Below, piece after piece: positions 20,376 to 30,677 of a stretch of DNA of 64,000 nucleotides. Each line of letters begins with the position of its first letter. Within the stretch, counting starts at the first letter, position 1. The notes beneath the pieces were generated by a model. It searched no databases. It was not told the origin of the DNA and was given only the letters and a program-made list of their open reading frames with translations. The position numbers and the translations under genes were made by a program. Origin of the DNA: Bartonella florencae (GTDB lineage: Bacteria; Pseudomonadota; Alphaproteobacteria; Rhizobiales; Rhizobiaceae); assembly GCF_000312525.1 (NCBI RefSeq), contig NZ_HE997453.1, positions 179,483 to 243,482 on the forward strand, written 5' to 3'.

Positions 20376-21785
20376 TTATAAGACTTTTCTAGGGTTCATA
20401 ATCCCTAAAGGATCGAGTACTTTCTTAATCCCTTGCATAATCTCTAGTGCAACAGGTGATTTGAAAGTACGAAGTTCCTCACGCTTAAGTTGACCAATTC
20501 CATGCTCAGCAGAAAATGCACCTTGATAGTGCATCACTAAACTATGAATGCTCTGGTTCATTCGTGACCATAACTGCAAAAAGGCTTTAGGATCAGCGCC
20601 AATAGGCTGCGTAATGTTATAATGCAAATTTCCATCGCCCATATGGCCAAAACAAACTATCCGCGCGCCTGGAGCAATCTCTTCAACAATATGTGCTGCC
20701 TCAGAGATAAAATCAGGTATAGAGGCAAGGGGCACAGCAATATCATGCTTAATGGATCCTCCCGCTAACTTCTGTGCTGGTGATATGGTTTCACGCAATT
20801 GCCAAAAAAAATCTTGCTGCTTTAATGATTGCGCAACAACTGCATCCTCTATCACAGCATTTTTTAAGGACTCTTCCAAAATAATACTAAGCACTGATAA
20901 TACCTCATCCTCACCCTGTAGTGAAGAAAGATGAATCAATACATACCATTCATGCTCATGCTCAAGAGGGGACCTCTCACACATCTTATAATCCAAAGCC
21001 ATCTTCAAGCTGAGTTTTCCCATCAGCTCAAAACCAGTCAACATTCCCCCTCCATGACATTGTGCAAGAGATAAAAACTCAAGAGCCTTCGTGGGGCTAC
21101 ATAACCCCACCAAAGCAACTGCCTGTCCTTTAGGTCTTGGAAAAAGCTTTAAAGCTGCTGCTGTTATAACACCTAGAGTACCTTCTGCGCCAATAAAAAG
21201 GTTTTTTAGGTCATATCCGCTATTGTCTTTTTTGACAAAACGCAAATCATCCAGAAGGCGACCATCAGGTAAAACAACCTCCAAACCAAGACAAAGCTCA
21301 CGCATATTGCCATAAGCTAAAACAGCCGTTCCTCCAGCATTAGATGAAAGATTTCCACCTATCTGGCAAGAACCTTCTGAGGCCAAAGAAAGAGGAAAAA
21401 AACGATCTAACTCATCTGCTTTTTTCTGTAAATCTTGTAAAATAACTCCAGCTTCCACCACAGCAAAATTACCCTCAAGATTTATAAATCTCACCTTATT
21501 TATTCGTTCCATGGATAAAAGAACGCTGTTTCCACTCTCATCTGGTTGTTGACCACCTACAAGGCCTGTATTTCCCCCCTGAGGTACTATCGGTGTGCGC
21601 GTTTGACTCGCTAACTGCATAATCGACGACACTTCTGCGGTAGAAGAAGGGCGTAAAAGTAAGGGAGTTTTTCCATGAAAAAGTCCACGTTCTTCAAGTA
21701 AATAGGGCATAATTAACGCCTGATCTGTTATAGCATGCCCAACACCAACAATTTTTGTAAATTTCTCAATTAACTCCTGCTCCAT
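20376..21785 (-). CDS. FAD-linked oxidase (D-lactate / D-2-hydroxyacid dehydrogenase type)
   Basis: Flavoprotein of the PCMH-type FAD-binding family that oxidises D-2-hydroxyacids. The N-terminal FAD-binding half shows VPQGGNTGLVGGQ, SSNAGGTAVLAYGNMRELCLG and FIGAEGTLGVIT; the C-terminal FAD-oxidase half shows CFGHMGDGNLHYNI and GAFSAEHGIGQLKRE. This fits D-2-hydroxyglutarate, D-lactate or glycolate oxidoreductases; the exact substrate cannot be read off. ATG 21785 (469 residues) has AGGAGG 7 bases upstream, better placed than ATG 21791. It lies directly after the Sua5 gene, 2 bases past its stop. Confidence 0.9.
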   Translation of the reverse strand: MEQELIEKFTKIVGVGHAITDQALIMPYLLEERGLFHGKTPLLLRPSSTAEVSSIMQLASQTRTPIVPQGGNTGLVGGQQPDESGNSVLLSMERINKVRFINLEGNFAVVEAGVILQDLQKKADELDRFFPLSLASEGSCQIGGNLSSNAGGTAVLAYGNMRELCLGLEVVLPDGRLLDDLRFVKKDNSGYDLKNLFIGAEGTLGVITAAALKLFPRPKGQAVALVGLCSPTKALEFLSLAQCHGGGMLTGFELMGKLSLKMALDYKMCERSPLEHEHEWYVLIHLSSLQGEDEVLSVLSIILEESLKNAVIEDAVVAQSLKQQDFFWQLRETISPAQKLAGGSIKHDIAVPLASIPDFISEAAHIVEEIAPGARIVCFGHMGDGNLHYNITQPIGADPKAFLQLWSRMNQSIHSLVMHYQGAFSAEHGIGQLKREELRTFKSPVALEIMQGIKKVLDPLGIMNPRKVL

Positions 21786-21787
21786 TT

Positions 21788-22750
21788 TCATTCCTCCTTT
21801 GGAGCCGCAGCACGTATGAGACGATCATTAATAGCCTCCCCTAATCCGTATGATGGAATCGGTTCTACTGCTATAGATTTCACCTTTAATGAATCCAATT
21901 CCCTCATATATTGAAATAGATGGGAGGCTGCCTCTTCTAATTGTCCACTCTCGCTAAGATTTAAAACAGAAACAGCATTTTCAACCCCCATAATGCGCTT
22001 CCTACCAAATGCTAAAAGTGCTTCACCACTTTCTACCTTGTTCACATTCAAACGCATCATAGCATTTGGTGCATAATGCGACTTTAACATACCTGGTGCC
22101 TCAATCGCAGTTCGCTGATCTATCCGTTTTAACAATTTTCCAGCGACTTCTTCAATCTTTTGCGCCGCAAGCCCCCCAGGACGCAAAAGATAAATATTTT
22201 CACCACAAACCTTAATAATTGTCGATTCAATTCCTATTTCACAAAATCCTCCGTCAAGTATCAAAGGGACAGATCTCCCTAAAGATGCCAAAACAGCTTC
22301 AGCAGACGTAGGACTAAGACGCCCTGATTGATTTGCACTAGGAGCAGCAAGAGGTCGACCAAAACATTCTACAACTTCTGCAAAAGGACCATTTGGAAAA
22401 CGAACAGCCAACGTATTCAAACCGGCAGTCGTTAAAGGATGGATATTATGCTGTGCTTTTAAAGGGAGAACCAATGTCAAAGGTCCTGGCCAAAATGCCT
22501 CCATTAATCGACGCGAAAAAAAATCAATTTCAACATAGTGCTCCGCCATATCGATACTGCTAACATGCGCAATAAGAGGATTGAATTGTGGACGCCTCTT
22601 TGTAGAAAAAATAGACGATACGGCTCTCCCATTGGTTGCATCACCCGCCAATCCGTAGACCGTTTCTGTTGGCAAAGCTACTAATTTTCCCTGTTCAAGA
22701 AATGCAACGGCCTCCTTTATTGAAGTGCTCTTGAGAGGAAGAATAGTCAT
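21788..22750 (-). CDS. tsaC: L-threonylcarbamoyladenylate synthase (Sua5/TsaC)
   Basis: Makes threonylcarbamoyl-AMP from threonine, bicarbonate and ATP for the t6A37 tRNA modification. The 320-residue protein is the longer Sua5 form: an N-terminal YrdC domain ([36 protein letters not shown]) and a C-terminal Sua5 domain joined by the conserved [12 protein letters not shown] linker. Its start overlaps rnhB by 4 bases (ATGA) and its stop lies 2 bases before the oxidase, so the three genes form one unit. Confidence 0.96.
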   Translation of the reverse strand: MTILPLKSTSIKEAVAFLEQGKLVALPTETVYGLAGDATNGRAVSSIFSTKRRPQFNPLIAHVSSIDMAEHYVEIDFFSRRLMEAFWPGPLTLVLPLKAQHNIHPLTTAGLNTLAVRFPNGPFAEVVECFGRPLAAPSANQSGRLSPTSAEAVLASLGRSVPLILDGGFCEIGIESTIIKVCGENIYLLRPGGLAAQKIEEVAGKLLKRIDQRTAIEAPGMLKSHYAPNAMMRLNVNKVESGEALLAFGRKRIMGVENAVSVLNLSESGQLEEAASHLFQYMRELDSLKVKSIAVEPIPSYGLGEAINDRLIRAAAPKEE

Positions 22751-23388
22751 AAAATATCATTCCTATAGCGCCCTTTGAGTGGCGCAAAACTATAACGATG
22801 TAATCCCACAATTGGCCCATATTTATGAAGAGCCGTACGGTGTGCTAGCGTTGCATAACCTACATGCTTCTCTAAACCATAACCTTGATAAATTTGCCCT
22901 GCATATTCCATCATTCGATCCCTCGTTACTTTGGCAATAATAGATGCTGCTGCAATTGAAACCGAACGCTGATCGCCCTTAATTAAAGCAGTTGCTGGAC
23001 ACGGTAACTCAGAGGGAAGATCACGTCCATCAACCAGTGCATAATGAGCTGGAACTGCTAATCCTATAATACAGCAACGCATTGCTTCTAAAGTTGCTTG
23101 TCTAATATTGGACTGATCAATCGTATGCGCACAAAGACTAGCAATTGAAATCGCTAAGGCATTTTGTAAAATTTCATTGTATAATTTTTCGCGTTGTAGA
23201 AGAGAAAGCTTTTTTGAATCATTCAGTCCGTGAGGAATATGCTCTTTATCCAAAATAACTGCTGCCGTTACCACAGGCCCTGCAAGAGGTCCACGTCCTA
23301 CCTCATCAACGCCGGCTATATGAAAAAAACCTTGGCTTCGCAAATCCAATTCACATGAAAAGTTTGGCTGAAGTGGTAAATTAAACAT
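22747..23388 (-). CDS. rnhB: ribonuclease HII
   Basis: Removes ribonucleotides misincorporated in DNA and degrades RNA-DNA hybrids. The 213-residue protein has the type 2 RNase H motif [17 protein letters not shown] with the first acidic pair, [10 protein letters not shown], the later ALVDGRDLP and the [12 protein letters not shown] segment. It is the first gene of rnhB-tsaC-oxidase, with a 183-base upstream gap before ispE's stop that can hold a promoter. The RNase HI gene is also in this window, about 22 kb away. Confidence 0.97.
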   Translation of the reverse strand: MFNLPLQPNFSCELDLRSQGFFHIAGVDEVGRGPLAGPVVTAAVILDKEHIPHGLNDSKKLSLLQREKLYNEILQNALAISIASLCAHTIDQSNIRQATLEAMRCCIIGLAVPAHYALVDGRDLPSELPCPATALIKGDQRSVSIAAASIIAKVTRDRMMEYAGQIYQGYGLEKHVGYATLAHRTALHKYGPIVGLHRYSFAPLKGRYRNDIL

Positions 23389-23571
23389 CTTTTATCAATC
23401 ACAAATACAAAAAACTCAATGATGGAGTCTTCTGCACTGATACCCAACTCCTCTTCTAAAAGATTACTTTAGCACGCATATATTCAATCTGAAAAACAAA
23501 AAATACGCTTTTCATTACTCCCCATCACATATTGCCACCAAACAAAATCTCTTATCTTCTCTATTTATCTT

Positions 23572-24480
23572 TTAAATTTTTCCTAAAGTCATGATAGGCT
23601 TCACAAACCAATCTGGATGTATCGATTTGATAAGAAGAGCTGCCTGTTGGGCAGCTTGCTGATCTTTAAAAATACCAAAGCAAGTTGCCCCCGACCCAGA
23701 CATACGAGAAAAAAGAGAGCCACACTCATCTAATGTAGATAACACTTGTGTTAATTGAGGAGCAATTTTTAAAGCAGAAGCAAAAAGATCATTACGCGTT
23801 TCTTGTAAAGATTCAACCAATGTATCAACTGTCTTCAAAGCTGCCGGATCAATTTTTAAGGGAGAATTATTACGTTGTTCCAAAGCCTTAAAAACAGTCT
23901 GTGTTGCAATCTGTTGTCCATGATTCACTAAAACCATTGCAAGAGAACAAGCTTCCTTTACTGGAGTAATATCTTGGCCAATCCCTTTCACAAAAAGCGG
24001 CTTTTGATATTCCAATGCAAAAAAACACATTGGCACATCAGCACCAAGCACTAAGCTCATTTCTGCTAATTTTTCACAAGAACAATCAAGATTCCACTGT
24101 TGACGCAATATGCTTATAACACCGGCAGCATTCCCTGAACCACCACCAATACCTGAAGCAACAGGGAGTGTTTTAACAAGTTGAAAAAAAGCCGGTTTAG
24201 CAATTTCAGGAAATGTCTTGCGCATAAAATCACGTGCACGAATAACCAAATTATCTGCATCAAATACCAGATCCTTTGCAAACGGACCGGTTAAAGCAAA
24301 GTTATCACATTCACAAGGCACATAGCTTAGATGATCACCGCTAAGACTAAAATAGACCAAACTTTCTAATAAATGATAACCATCAGTGCGCTGCCCAACC
24401 ACATGTAAAGCCAAATTCAACTTAATAGGTGTCACTACATAAGAATGACCTTTGAATGAAGCTTGCACATCCGATATCAT
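23572..24480 (-). CDS. ispE: 4-diphosphocytidyl-2-C-methyl-D-erythritol kinase
   Basis: GHMP kinase that phosphorylates CDP-ME in the MEP isoprenoid pathway. The 302-residue protein shows [11 protein letters not shown]-like [21 protein letters not shown] at its N terminus, the ATP-binding Gly-rich loop [18 protein letters not shown] near residue 100, and [13 protein letters not shown] near residue 262. Its ATG overlaps the stop of a 59-codon ORF by 4 bases (ATGA), which suggests translational coupling to that small gene. Its distance from dxs and ispH means the pathway is not one operon here. Confidence 0.97.
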   Translation of the reverse strand: MISDVQASFKGHSYVVTPIKLNLALHVVGQRTDGYHLLESLVYFSLSGDHLSYVPCECDNFALTGPFAKDLVFDADNLVIRARDFMRKTFPEIAKPAFFQLVKTLPVASGIGGGSGNAAGVISILRQQWNLDCSCEKLAEMSLVLGADVPMCFFALEYQKPLFVKGIGQDITPVKEACSLAMVLVNHGQQIATQTVFKALEQRNNSPLKIDPAALKTVDTLVESLQETRNDLFASALKIAPQLTQVLSTLDECGSLFSRMSGSGATCFGIFKDQQAAQQAALLIKSIHPDWFVKPIMTLGKI

Positions 24481-24656
24481 CTAACGTAATATTCACCTGT
24501 GCTGGAATCCTTTACCAACGTGCCCCGTTGTTTTGTGCTGGGTTTAGATTCTTCAACACCTCCTCCCTGTAATATTTTCCGTAATCGTTTCCTAAAAAAA
24601 CAATAAGCATGAAAAATTATCATACACAACAAACTGAATGCAATCATTCGTATCAT
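24477..24656 (-). CDS. small membrane-anchored protein coupled to ispE (59 aa)
   Basis: A 59-codon ORF from ATG 24656 to the TGA at 24477-24479. Residues 1-21 are hydrophobic ([20 protein letters not shown]), followed by a basic stretch [11 protein letters not shown] and a short soluble tail ending in [17 protein letters not shown] lies about 10 bases upstream. The ATGA overlap with ispE and the compact TM-basic-tail layout argue that it is real. It resembles short rhizobial proteins whose tails contain a VKDPxTGEY-like motif, from memory only; no function is assigned. It lies 79 bases downstream of the S49 peptidase gene. Confidence 0.68.
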   Translation of the reverse strand: MIRMIAFSLLCMIIFHAYCFFRKRLRKILQGGGVEESKPSTKQRGTLVKDSSTGEYYVR

Positions 24657-24735
24657 TTCAAGTGTATTCCTTTTCAGAACTGTTTTTAGGCAAAATTACT
24701 CGCTCTGTTGAGCATCTATCAAATTGCATTTCCTA

Positions 24736-25584
24736 TCATAAACCATAATGTTGCCAAAGTGCACGCTCTTGTAATGCCGTTAATGCATTGTCAACCGCTG
24801 TATAAGTCGCATGAGCAGTAATTCCTGAAGAAATTTTAGGCCCTAACAGGCTTTTTGGAGGTGTAATTAAACGAAGCTTTGTATCATCCCCAAACCGTTC
24901 CTTAATAACAGAACGTATATCATTTAGTCCATCGACAAGGCCAAGTTCAACACCTTTCTTTCCACTCCAAAACATTCCTGTAAAGATATCTGAATCATTT
25001 GATAACTTGCCTGCACGCCGCTCCTTTACCAAATCAATAAAAGTTTGATGCACTTCAAGTTGTAGAGATTTCAAATGGTCAATATCAGCTTTTTTTTCAG
25101 GCTGAAATGGATCTAGTGTAACCTTATTCTTTCCTGCTGTGTAAACGCGCCGCTCCACACCAATTTTCTTCAAAAGCTCAGGAAAACCAAAAGATGCAGA
25201 AACAACCCCTATAGAGCCAACAATCGAAGAAGGATCAGCAAAAATCTCATCCCCCGCACAAGCAATCATATAACCACCCGATGCGGCTATATCTTCAATA
25301 AAGACAAGAACCTGCTTATTTTTTTCTTCTGCCAAATCACGGATACGCTTGAAAATAAAACGTGATTGCACCGGCGAACCACCAGGAGAATTGATAACAA
25401 TTGCAACAGCCGGTGCATTTTTGTACGCAAAAGCCTTGTCTAAAAGATTGGCACACTTACCCAATGAGAGTGTACGCGATATTGATGTTGTAGAATCCAT
25501 AATCGCCCCATGAAGGCGCACCACAGGAATGACAAGTTTATTAGAAAAAAAACGGGATGGAATAAGATTTTTTATAACGTCCAT
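24736..25584 (-). CDS. S49 family signal-peptide-peptidase-like protease (SohB/SppA type)
   Basis: Serine protease of the ClpP-fold S49 family, expected to act on cleaved signal peptides or membrane proteins. The 282-residue protein has the half-size layout of SohB-like members. Substrate-cradle motif VINSPGGSPVQSRFI is followed by EDIAASGGYMIACAGDEIFA, carrying the catalytic Ser of the ASGGY motif, then SIVGSIGVVSASFG. The family's lysine general base is not assigned here. The N-terminal segment is only moderately hydrophobic, so it may be peripheral. ATG 25584 has AAGGAAG about 10 bases upstream; TTG 25587 is a poorer alternative. Confidence 0.92.
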   Translation of the reverse strand: MDVIKNLIPSRFFSNKLVIPVVRLHGAIMDSTTSISRTLSLGKCANLLDKAFAYKNAPAVAIVINSPGGSPVQSRFIFKRIRDLAEEKNKQVLVFIEDIAASGGYMIACAGDEIFADPSSIVGSIGVVSASFGFPELLKKIGVERRVYTAGKNKVTLDPFQPEKKADIDHLKSLQLEVHQTFIDLVKERRAGKLSNDSDIFTGMFWSGKKGVELGLVDGLNDIRSVIKERFGDDTKLRLITPPKSLLGPKISSGITAHATYTAVDNALTALQERALWQHYGL

Positions 25585-25774
25585 CAAAACAAAACTTCCT
25601 TATAAGCTAGGGGAAAAGGCAAGGTAGTAAAAAAGGCAGAGCATAACCAAACACAAAAGTGCCTAAATAACTCCAAAATACAAAGTCAAATCCCAATTCA
25701 TCCAAAATTAAAATATCCTTAAATAGTCAAAAGCTAAATATAAACTTAAATAATAAACTGGAAAATACAAGATA

Positions 25775-26566
25775 TCATTTTAAAAGTTCCCACAAACTTA
25801 TACATCCATTATTGATTGCATCAATCCGCGATGAAAAAGCATGCCCTTCATCCTTATGTATAACCAACGCCGGTAAAATCGATAAAGCTGTTCTACTGCC
25901 TCGTCTTGCATAACATAAAATACGAATTGCCGCCGTTGAGGCACGTGCATGAACAGGAATGATACAGACACCACCAAAGCGACCTTCTAAAGCAAGCAAG
26001 ATGTCATTGAGCGATTGCGGGCGTGCAATGAGCCCTAAATATCCACCTGGCTTAACAATTGCTGCTGCACTTCGAAACCAATGATCAAACATTGCTTCAG
26101 GCATAACATGAGCTTCAAACTTTTGTTCATCAGGTGTTTTGCGATCTGCGGGATTGTTAAAAGGTGGATTCATAATGGCAAAATCAAAAAAATTATCCAC
26201 CAATCCTGCTTTTAAGCGATTTTTTCCTTTCAAAGTAACATCTGCTTTTAAAAAACAAACCCGCTCAGCAACTTTTTCATTTTGTTTTAGCATAAGTGTT
26301 TTTTGTGCATACGATGCCATAAAAGATGAGCGTTCAACCAATGTAACCTCAACGTGCAAACAACGTGAAGCAACCGCTAACCCTGCTGCTCCAGCCCCTG
26401 CCCCTAAATCAACAACCTTGCCTTTTAAATTAGTGGGAACCAAACTGGCTAATAACATAGCGTCCATCCCAGAGCGGTGACCATATCCGCGTGGTTGAAC
26501 CAAATAAAACTTTCCACGATGAAAACTGTCTATTGTTTCATCACTCTGATTCGCCGTTTTATCCAT
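25775..26566 (-). CDS. TrmN6-like N6-adenine tRNA methyltransferase
   Basis: Class I SAM-dependent methyltransferase of the tRNA1(Val) A37 N6-methyltransferase type. The SAM-binding motif VVDLGAGAGAAGLAVASR is followed by the acidic VTLVERSSFM and the N6-adenine catalytic NPPFNNPADRKTPDE. A short N-terminal lead FYLVQPRGYGHRSGMDAMLLAS matches this family. At 263 residues it is complete. The exact substrate is inferred from family likeness. It is divergent from the polyprenyl synthase gene across about 260 bases. Confidence 0.85.
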   Translation of the reverse strand: MDKTANQSDETIDSFHRGKFYLVQPRGYGHRSGMDAMLLASLVPTNLKGKVVDLGAGAGAAGLAVASRCLHVEVTLVERSSFMASYAQKTLMLKQNEKVAERVCFLKADVTLKGKNRLKAGLVDNFFDFAIMNPPFNNPADRKTPDEQKFEAHVMPEAMFDHWFRSAAAIVKPGGYLGLIARPQSLNDILLALEGRFGGVCIIPVHARASTAAIRILCYARRGSRTALSILPALVIHKDEGHAFSSRIDAINNGCISLWELLK

Positions 26567-26824
26567 TTGAAAGCCTAATGTTCATTATCAACTGAACTTT
26601 TCTTATCAATGACCACTTAAATAAAGCTGTTGCAAATTTCTTCCTTAAACCTCATAGAAACAAAATTATACAAGTTTTTCAAATATACTCTTGCAAATAT
26701 CATCCAAAGTTTACACTTCAAAAATAGCATCAAAAGCTTGAGTCAAAACAAAACCCCCTTTATGCTAATGTTTGAGAAAATAGAATTCATAAATGTTCAT
26801 TGCAATACTCTAGGAGTCAACATA

Positions 26825-27841
26825 TTGAGTGTAGCTACAAAACTAGATCAAACAGAAAACAATCAAATGTCCCTCCAATACCTCATTAGTCTTACAAAAA
26901 GTGATATGGAGCATGTAAATCAATTTATCCTCTCTATGGCAAAATCAGAAGTTGAAATGATCCCTGAAATTTCCAATCATCTTATTTCATCAGGTGGGAA
27001 ACGACTACGCCCAATGATCACATTAGCTTCTGCTCACATGTTCGGCTATCAACATGATGGGCATGTAAGACTTGCAACAGCCGTTGAATTTATGCACACG
27101 GCAACCTTATTACACGATGATGTAATTGATGAAAGTGATTTAAGACGTGGAAAATCTACCGCACGAATGATTTGGGGAAATCAAGCAAGCGTACTTGTTG
27201 GTGATTTTTTGTTGGGACAAGCTTTTAAAATGATGGTTGATGTTGGTTCTATAGAAGCACTCTCTGTCCTTGCAAATGCTGCTGCAATTATTGCTGAGGG
27301 GGAAGTTATGCAACTTTCTGCCGCAAAACACATTGAAACTAGTGCTTCAGACTATCTTAAAGTCATCAATGCAAAAACAGCAGCGCTTTTTTCAGCTGCC
27401 GCTGAAGTCGGACCAATTATTGCTGGCTATGGAGAAAAAGAGCGTTCTGCATTGCGTGAATATGGCACATCGTTAGGATTAGCTTTCCAATTGATTGATG
27501 ATGCGCTTGACTATGGTGGTGCAACTCAAAACTTGGGAAAAAACATCGGAGATGATTTTAGAGAGGGAAAAATCACAATGCCTGTTATCCTCGCATATGC
27601 ACGTAGTAATACGGTGGAAAAAGCATTCTGGAAACAAGCTCTTGAAAACGAACATAACGATAATGAAGCCTTCGTACACGCACAGCACTTGATAGAAAAA
27701 TATGATGGCCTTACAGATACAATAGAGCAAGCACGCATCTATGGAATACGTGCAGTCGATGCTCTTGCTCCCATGAATAAAAATCCTGCTCACAAAGCTC
27801 TTGTTGAAGCTGTTGATTTTTGTATAGCACGCGTAAACTGA
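26825..27841 (+). CDS. ispB: polyprenyl (probably octa/decaprenyl) diphosphate synthase
   Basis: Trans-polyprenyl synthase that builds the ubiquinone side chain from IPP. Both Asp-rich motifs are intact: LLHDDVIDESDLRRGKSTAR and FQLIDDALDYGG, plus SGGKRLRPMITLAS upstream. The frame is open from 26630, but the first 65 codons are low-complexity and unlike the family. TTG 26825 has a TAGGAG ribosome binding site 8 bases upstream and gives 338 residues, close to rhizobial homologues; ATG 26867 (324 residues) is an alternative without such a site. Chain length (C40 versus C50) cannot be deduced reliably. Confidence 0.93.
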   Translation: MSVATKLDQTENNQMSLQYLISLTKSDMEHVNQFILSMAKSEVEMIPEISNHLISSGGKRLRPMITLASAHMFGYQHDGHVRLATAVEFMHTATLLHDDVIDESDLRRGKSTARMIWGNQASVLVGDFLLGQAFKMMVDVGSIEALSVLANAAAIIAEGEVMQLSAAKHIETSASDYLKVINAKTAALFSAAAEVGPIIAGYGEKERSALREYGTSLGLAFQLIDDALDYGGATQNLGKNIGDDFREGKITMPVILAYARSNTVEKAFWKQALENEHNDNEAFVHAQHLIEKYDGLTDTIEQARIYGIRAVDALAPMNKNPAHKALVEAVDFCIARVN

Positions 27842-27857
27842 TTCTTTGCAAGAATCA
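27839..27857 (+). terminator. hairpin overlapping the polyprenyl synthase stop codon
   Basis: Perfect 8-bp inverted repeat TGATTCTT / AAGAATCA with a 3-base loop; its 5' arm contains the TGA stop. No strong T run follows, so it may be a partial terminator or a 3'-end stabilising hairpin before the TPR gene. Confidence 0.4.
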
Positions 27858-27935
27858 TGGTATTGTTCAACAAAATAACTGAAAATGATCTATAAATTAT
27901 ACAATCGATTGATCATCTTGAAAAGGATTAACTCT

Positions 27936-29627
27936 ATGTGCAGCGCAACAGTATTCCGCTTTTTGACGTTCTTTACTGCGGGTATCATGCTGATGCCATC
28001 AGCCACTTATAGCAAAATCAACGCTCCTATAAATACAAACTCGTTTACAGGTGCCTATTTAGCTGGAAGAGTGGCCAATCACGAAAATAAAACAGATCTT
28101 GCCATCAATTATTTTAAACAAGCTCTCGTTTATAAGCCTCGTAATATTGAAACTCAAAAAGAGCTCCTTGAAGCAATGCTTTCGCTTGGAAACTTTAAAG
28201 AAGCTGTTCAGCAAGCTCAAAAACTTAAAGAGCAAGGTGTTATAACTCCCTTTGTTTCCTTGACGTTGTCGGTAGAAAGTCTCATTAAAAAAGACTACAA
28301 AAATGCCCAACTTCTTTTGCAATTAAAAGAACCTCCTGCACTCAATAATCCAATACCTGAACTCATCGGTGCATGGATCACATTTGGATCTGGACAAGAA
28401 TCTCAAGCAATTGCTACTCTCGAAAAAGTCAAAGGGCCCATTTGGTATAATCTTTTTATACATTATCATCTCGCGCTTATGAATGACCTTGCAGAGCGTA
28501 CAGAAGAGGCAAAAAAATATTTTATACAAGCGCTCACTAACAAACAAGGAAATCTTATAGCTCCCAACACTTATGAACGTATTGTGATAGCATACGCCTC
28601 ATTCCAATTGCGCCATAATATGCGTAATCAAGCTCTTCAAACTATCAAGCATGGCGAACAAATGCTGTCAGGCCGAGAAGTTCTTAAAAATATCCGAGAA
28701 AAAATTGAAAAAAGTGCTTCCTTAGAAAGGTTGGTTAAAACCCCCCAACAGGGAGCAGGTGAAGTATTGTATAACTTTGGAACAGCTCTCAACCACAGAA
28801 ACTCAGGACAAATTGCACGTATTTTCAAACAATTATCTTTTTCCTTATACCCTCAAAATGACGCGACACTATTCCAGCTCGCACATATTTCTGCCCAATT
28901 AGATAATCCTTATCAAGCAATTAAACTTTATCGTGCTTTATCACCTAAATCTCCTTATTATAGAGATGGGCAGCTTCAACTTGCACTTCTGCTTGCAAAA
29001 AATAATAATTACAAAGAAGCTATTAAATTACTCACCTTATTAAGAAAAAAATTCCCAAATGATCGCCCTATTTTGATAACGTTGGCTGCTTTTTATATAC
29101 AATATAATAAATTTTTAGAAGCTACTCAAACGTTGAATTATGCCATTGCACAGATACAAAATTTTCAACGAGATGACTGGAAGCTTTTTTATCAACGTGG
29201 AATTGCTTTCGAACGTTTAGATCAATGGACGAAAGCAGAGATTGATCTGCGAAAAGCACTTGAATTTTTCCCAGATCAACCGCAAGTTCTTAATTATTTA
29301 GGCTATTCACTTGTTGAGCGTAGTCAAAAGCTTGAAGAATCGCTCCACATGCTGCAGAAAGCTTCTACGTTACAATCAAAAAACAGTTACATCTTGGACT
29401 CTCTAGGGTGGGCCTATTATAAGCTTAAACAGTATGACAAAGCCGTTCAAATATTAGAAAATGCAGTCAAATTGCAACCCGAAGATCCAACATTAAATGA
29501 CCATTTAGGTGATGCCTATTGGCAAATTGGGCGCAAACGTGAAGCAATTTTTCAGTGGAATCATGCAATTGATGGAGAAGCAAAAGACTCCGCAAAAATC
29601 CGAAAAAAATTGAAATTTGGCTTATAA
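27936..29627 (+). CDS. exported tetratricopeptide-repeat protein
   Basis: Predicted periplasmic or membrane-anchored scaffold built of TPR helices. From ATG 27936 (AAAGGA 8 bases upstream) the protein is 563 residues, opening with a signal peptide (CSATVFRFLTFFTAGIMLMP, cleavage near TYSK). TPR-like units are seen at about residues 35-140 (NKTDLAINYFKQALVYKP) and clearly at the C terminus (QVLNYLGYSLVERSQKLEES, DSLGWAYYKLKQYDKAV, NDHLGDAYWQIGRKREA). An in-frame ATG at 27885 would put 17 residues before the signal peptide and is less likely. Partners are unknown; such proteins often assist envelope assembly. Confidence 0.85.
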   Translation: MCSATVFRFLTFFTAGIMLMPSATYSKINAPINTNSFTGAYLAGRVANHENKTDLAINYFKQALVYKPRNIETQKELLEAMLSLGNFKEAVQQAQKLKEQGVITPFVSLTLSVESLIKKDYKNAQLLLQLKEPPALNNPIPELIGAWITFGSGQESQAIATLEKVKGPIWYNLFIHYHLALMNDLAERTEEAKKYFIQALTNKQGNLIAPNTYERIVIAYASFQLRHNMRNQALQTIKHGEQMLSGREVLKNIREKIEKSASLERLVKTPQQGAGEVLYNFGTALNHRNSGQIARIFKQLSFSLYPQNDATLFQLAHISAQLDNPYQAIKLYRALSPKSPYYRDGQLQLALLLAKNNNYKEAIKLLTLLRKKFPNDRPILITLAAFYIQYNKFLEATQTLNYAIAQIQNFQRDDWKLFYQRGIAFERLDQWTKAEIDLRKALEFFPDQPQVLNYLGYSLVERSQKLEESLHMLQKASTLQSKNSYILDSLGWAYYKLKQYDKAVQILENAVKLQPEDPTLNDHLGDAYWQIGRKREAIFQWNHAIDGEAKDSAKIRKKLKFGL

Positions 29628-29636
29628 TAAACAACG

Positions 29637-29654
29637 ATGCTTGACCATAAGCAT
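29637..29654 (+). terminator. small hairpin after the TPR gene
   Basis: Inverted repeat ATGCTT / AAGCAT with a 6-base loop, 9 bases after the stop codon. No T run follows, so it is at best a weak terminator or mRNA-end structure. Confidence 0.25.
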
Positions 29655-29732
29655 ATGAAACAATAGACAAGTATAAAGACTAAATTTCCTTTGGTCGCTG
29701 TCTATGAATTAAAAATCTAAAGAGTATAAAGC

Positions 29733-30677
29733 GTGAAATCACCTGAACATCTCAATCCCAAGCGTTCTTTTCAGGGACTTATCTTAACTTTGCAAAATTA
29801 TTGGGCCCATTATGGATGTGCAATTTTGCAACCTTACGATATGGAAGTGGGAGCTGGAACTTTTCACCCCGCAACAACACTGCGCTCTTTGGGACCACGC
29901 CCTTGGAAAGTCGCTTATGTTCAACCTTCTCGGCGCCCAACAGATGGACGATATGGTAAAAATCCAAATCGTTTACAGCATTATTATCAGTTTCAAGTAC
30001 TCCTCAAACCTTCTCCCCCCAATTTACAAGAACTTTATATCAAGTCGCTACAAGCCATTGGTCTTGATACAAAACTTCATGATATTCGTTTTGTTGAAGA
30101 TGATTGGGAAAGCCCAACACTAGGTGCTTGGGGGCTGGGATGGGAGTGCTGGTGTGATGGAATGGAAATTTCTCAATTCACCTATTTTCAACAGATTTGT
30201 GGCATTGAATGCGCTCCAGTTTCAGGAGAAATCACCTATGGGCTTGAGCGTTTGGCAATGTATATCCAAGGTGTTGATAACGTCTATGATCTTAATTTTA
30301 ATGGTTTAGACGGAGAAGACAAAATAAGTTATAGAGATATTTTTTTACAAACAGAACAGGAATATTCATACTATAATTTTGAATTTGCTGATACCAAACT
30401 TCTACATCAGCATTTTATCGACGCTGAACATGAGTGTATTACACTTCTTGAAGCTGGCAAACCAAATAATGAAAATGATCGACATCTATGTGTTTTTCCA
30501 GCTTATGACCAATGTATTAAAGCCAGCCACATCTTTAATCTTTTACAGGCACGTGGCGTTATTTCTGTGACTGAACGACAGAGTTATATACTTCGCGTTC
30601 GTGATCTTGCTCGTCGCTGTGGAGAAGCCTTTTTGCGTACCGAAGCTGGCCAAATACATACTAAAGGAAAAGCCTGA
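29733..30677 (+). CDS. glyQ: glycine-tRNA ligase alpha subunit
   Basis: Catalytic-core subunit of the alpha2-beta2 bacterial glycyl-tRNA synthetase. The 314-residue protein begins with GTG and carries the family segments [57 protein letters not shown] and [19 protein letters not shown]. The stop codon overlaps the glyS start by one base (TGATG), so the two subunits are translationally coupled, fitting their 1:1 stoichiometry. The region before the GTG has only AAAGAG as a weak ribosome binding site. Confidence 0.98.
   Translation: MKSPEHLNPKRSFQGLILTLQNYWAHYGCAILQPYDMEVGAGTFHPATTLRSLGPRPWKVAYVQPSRRPTDGRYGKNPNRLQHYYQFQVLLKPSPPNLQELYIKSLQAIGLDTKLHDIRFVEDDWESPTLGAWGLGWECWCDGMEISQFTYFQQICGIECAPVSGEITYGLERLAMYIQGVDNVYDLNFNGLDGEDKISYRDIFLQTEQEYSYYNFEFADTKLLHQHFIDAEHECITLLEAGKPNNENDRHLCVFPAYDQCIKASHIFNLLQARGVISVTERQSYILRVRDLARRCGEAFLRTEAGQIHTKGKA

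Noticed and set aside
25629-25664. AGGCA / TGCCT repeat followed by a T run on the minus strand, upstream of the S49 peptidase
   Set aside because: The stem is only 5 bp with a loop of more than 20 bases, too weak to call a terminator although the T run fits.
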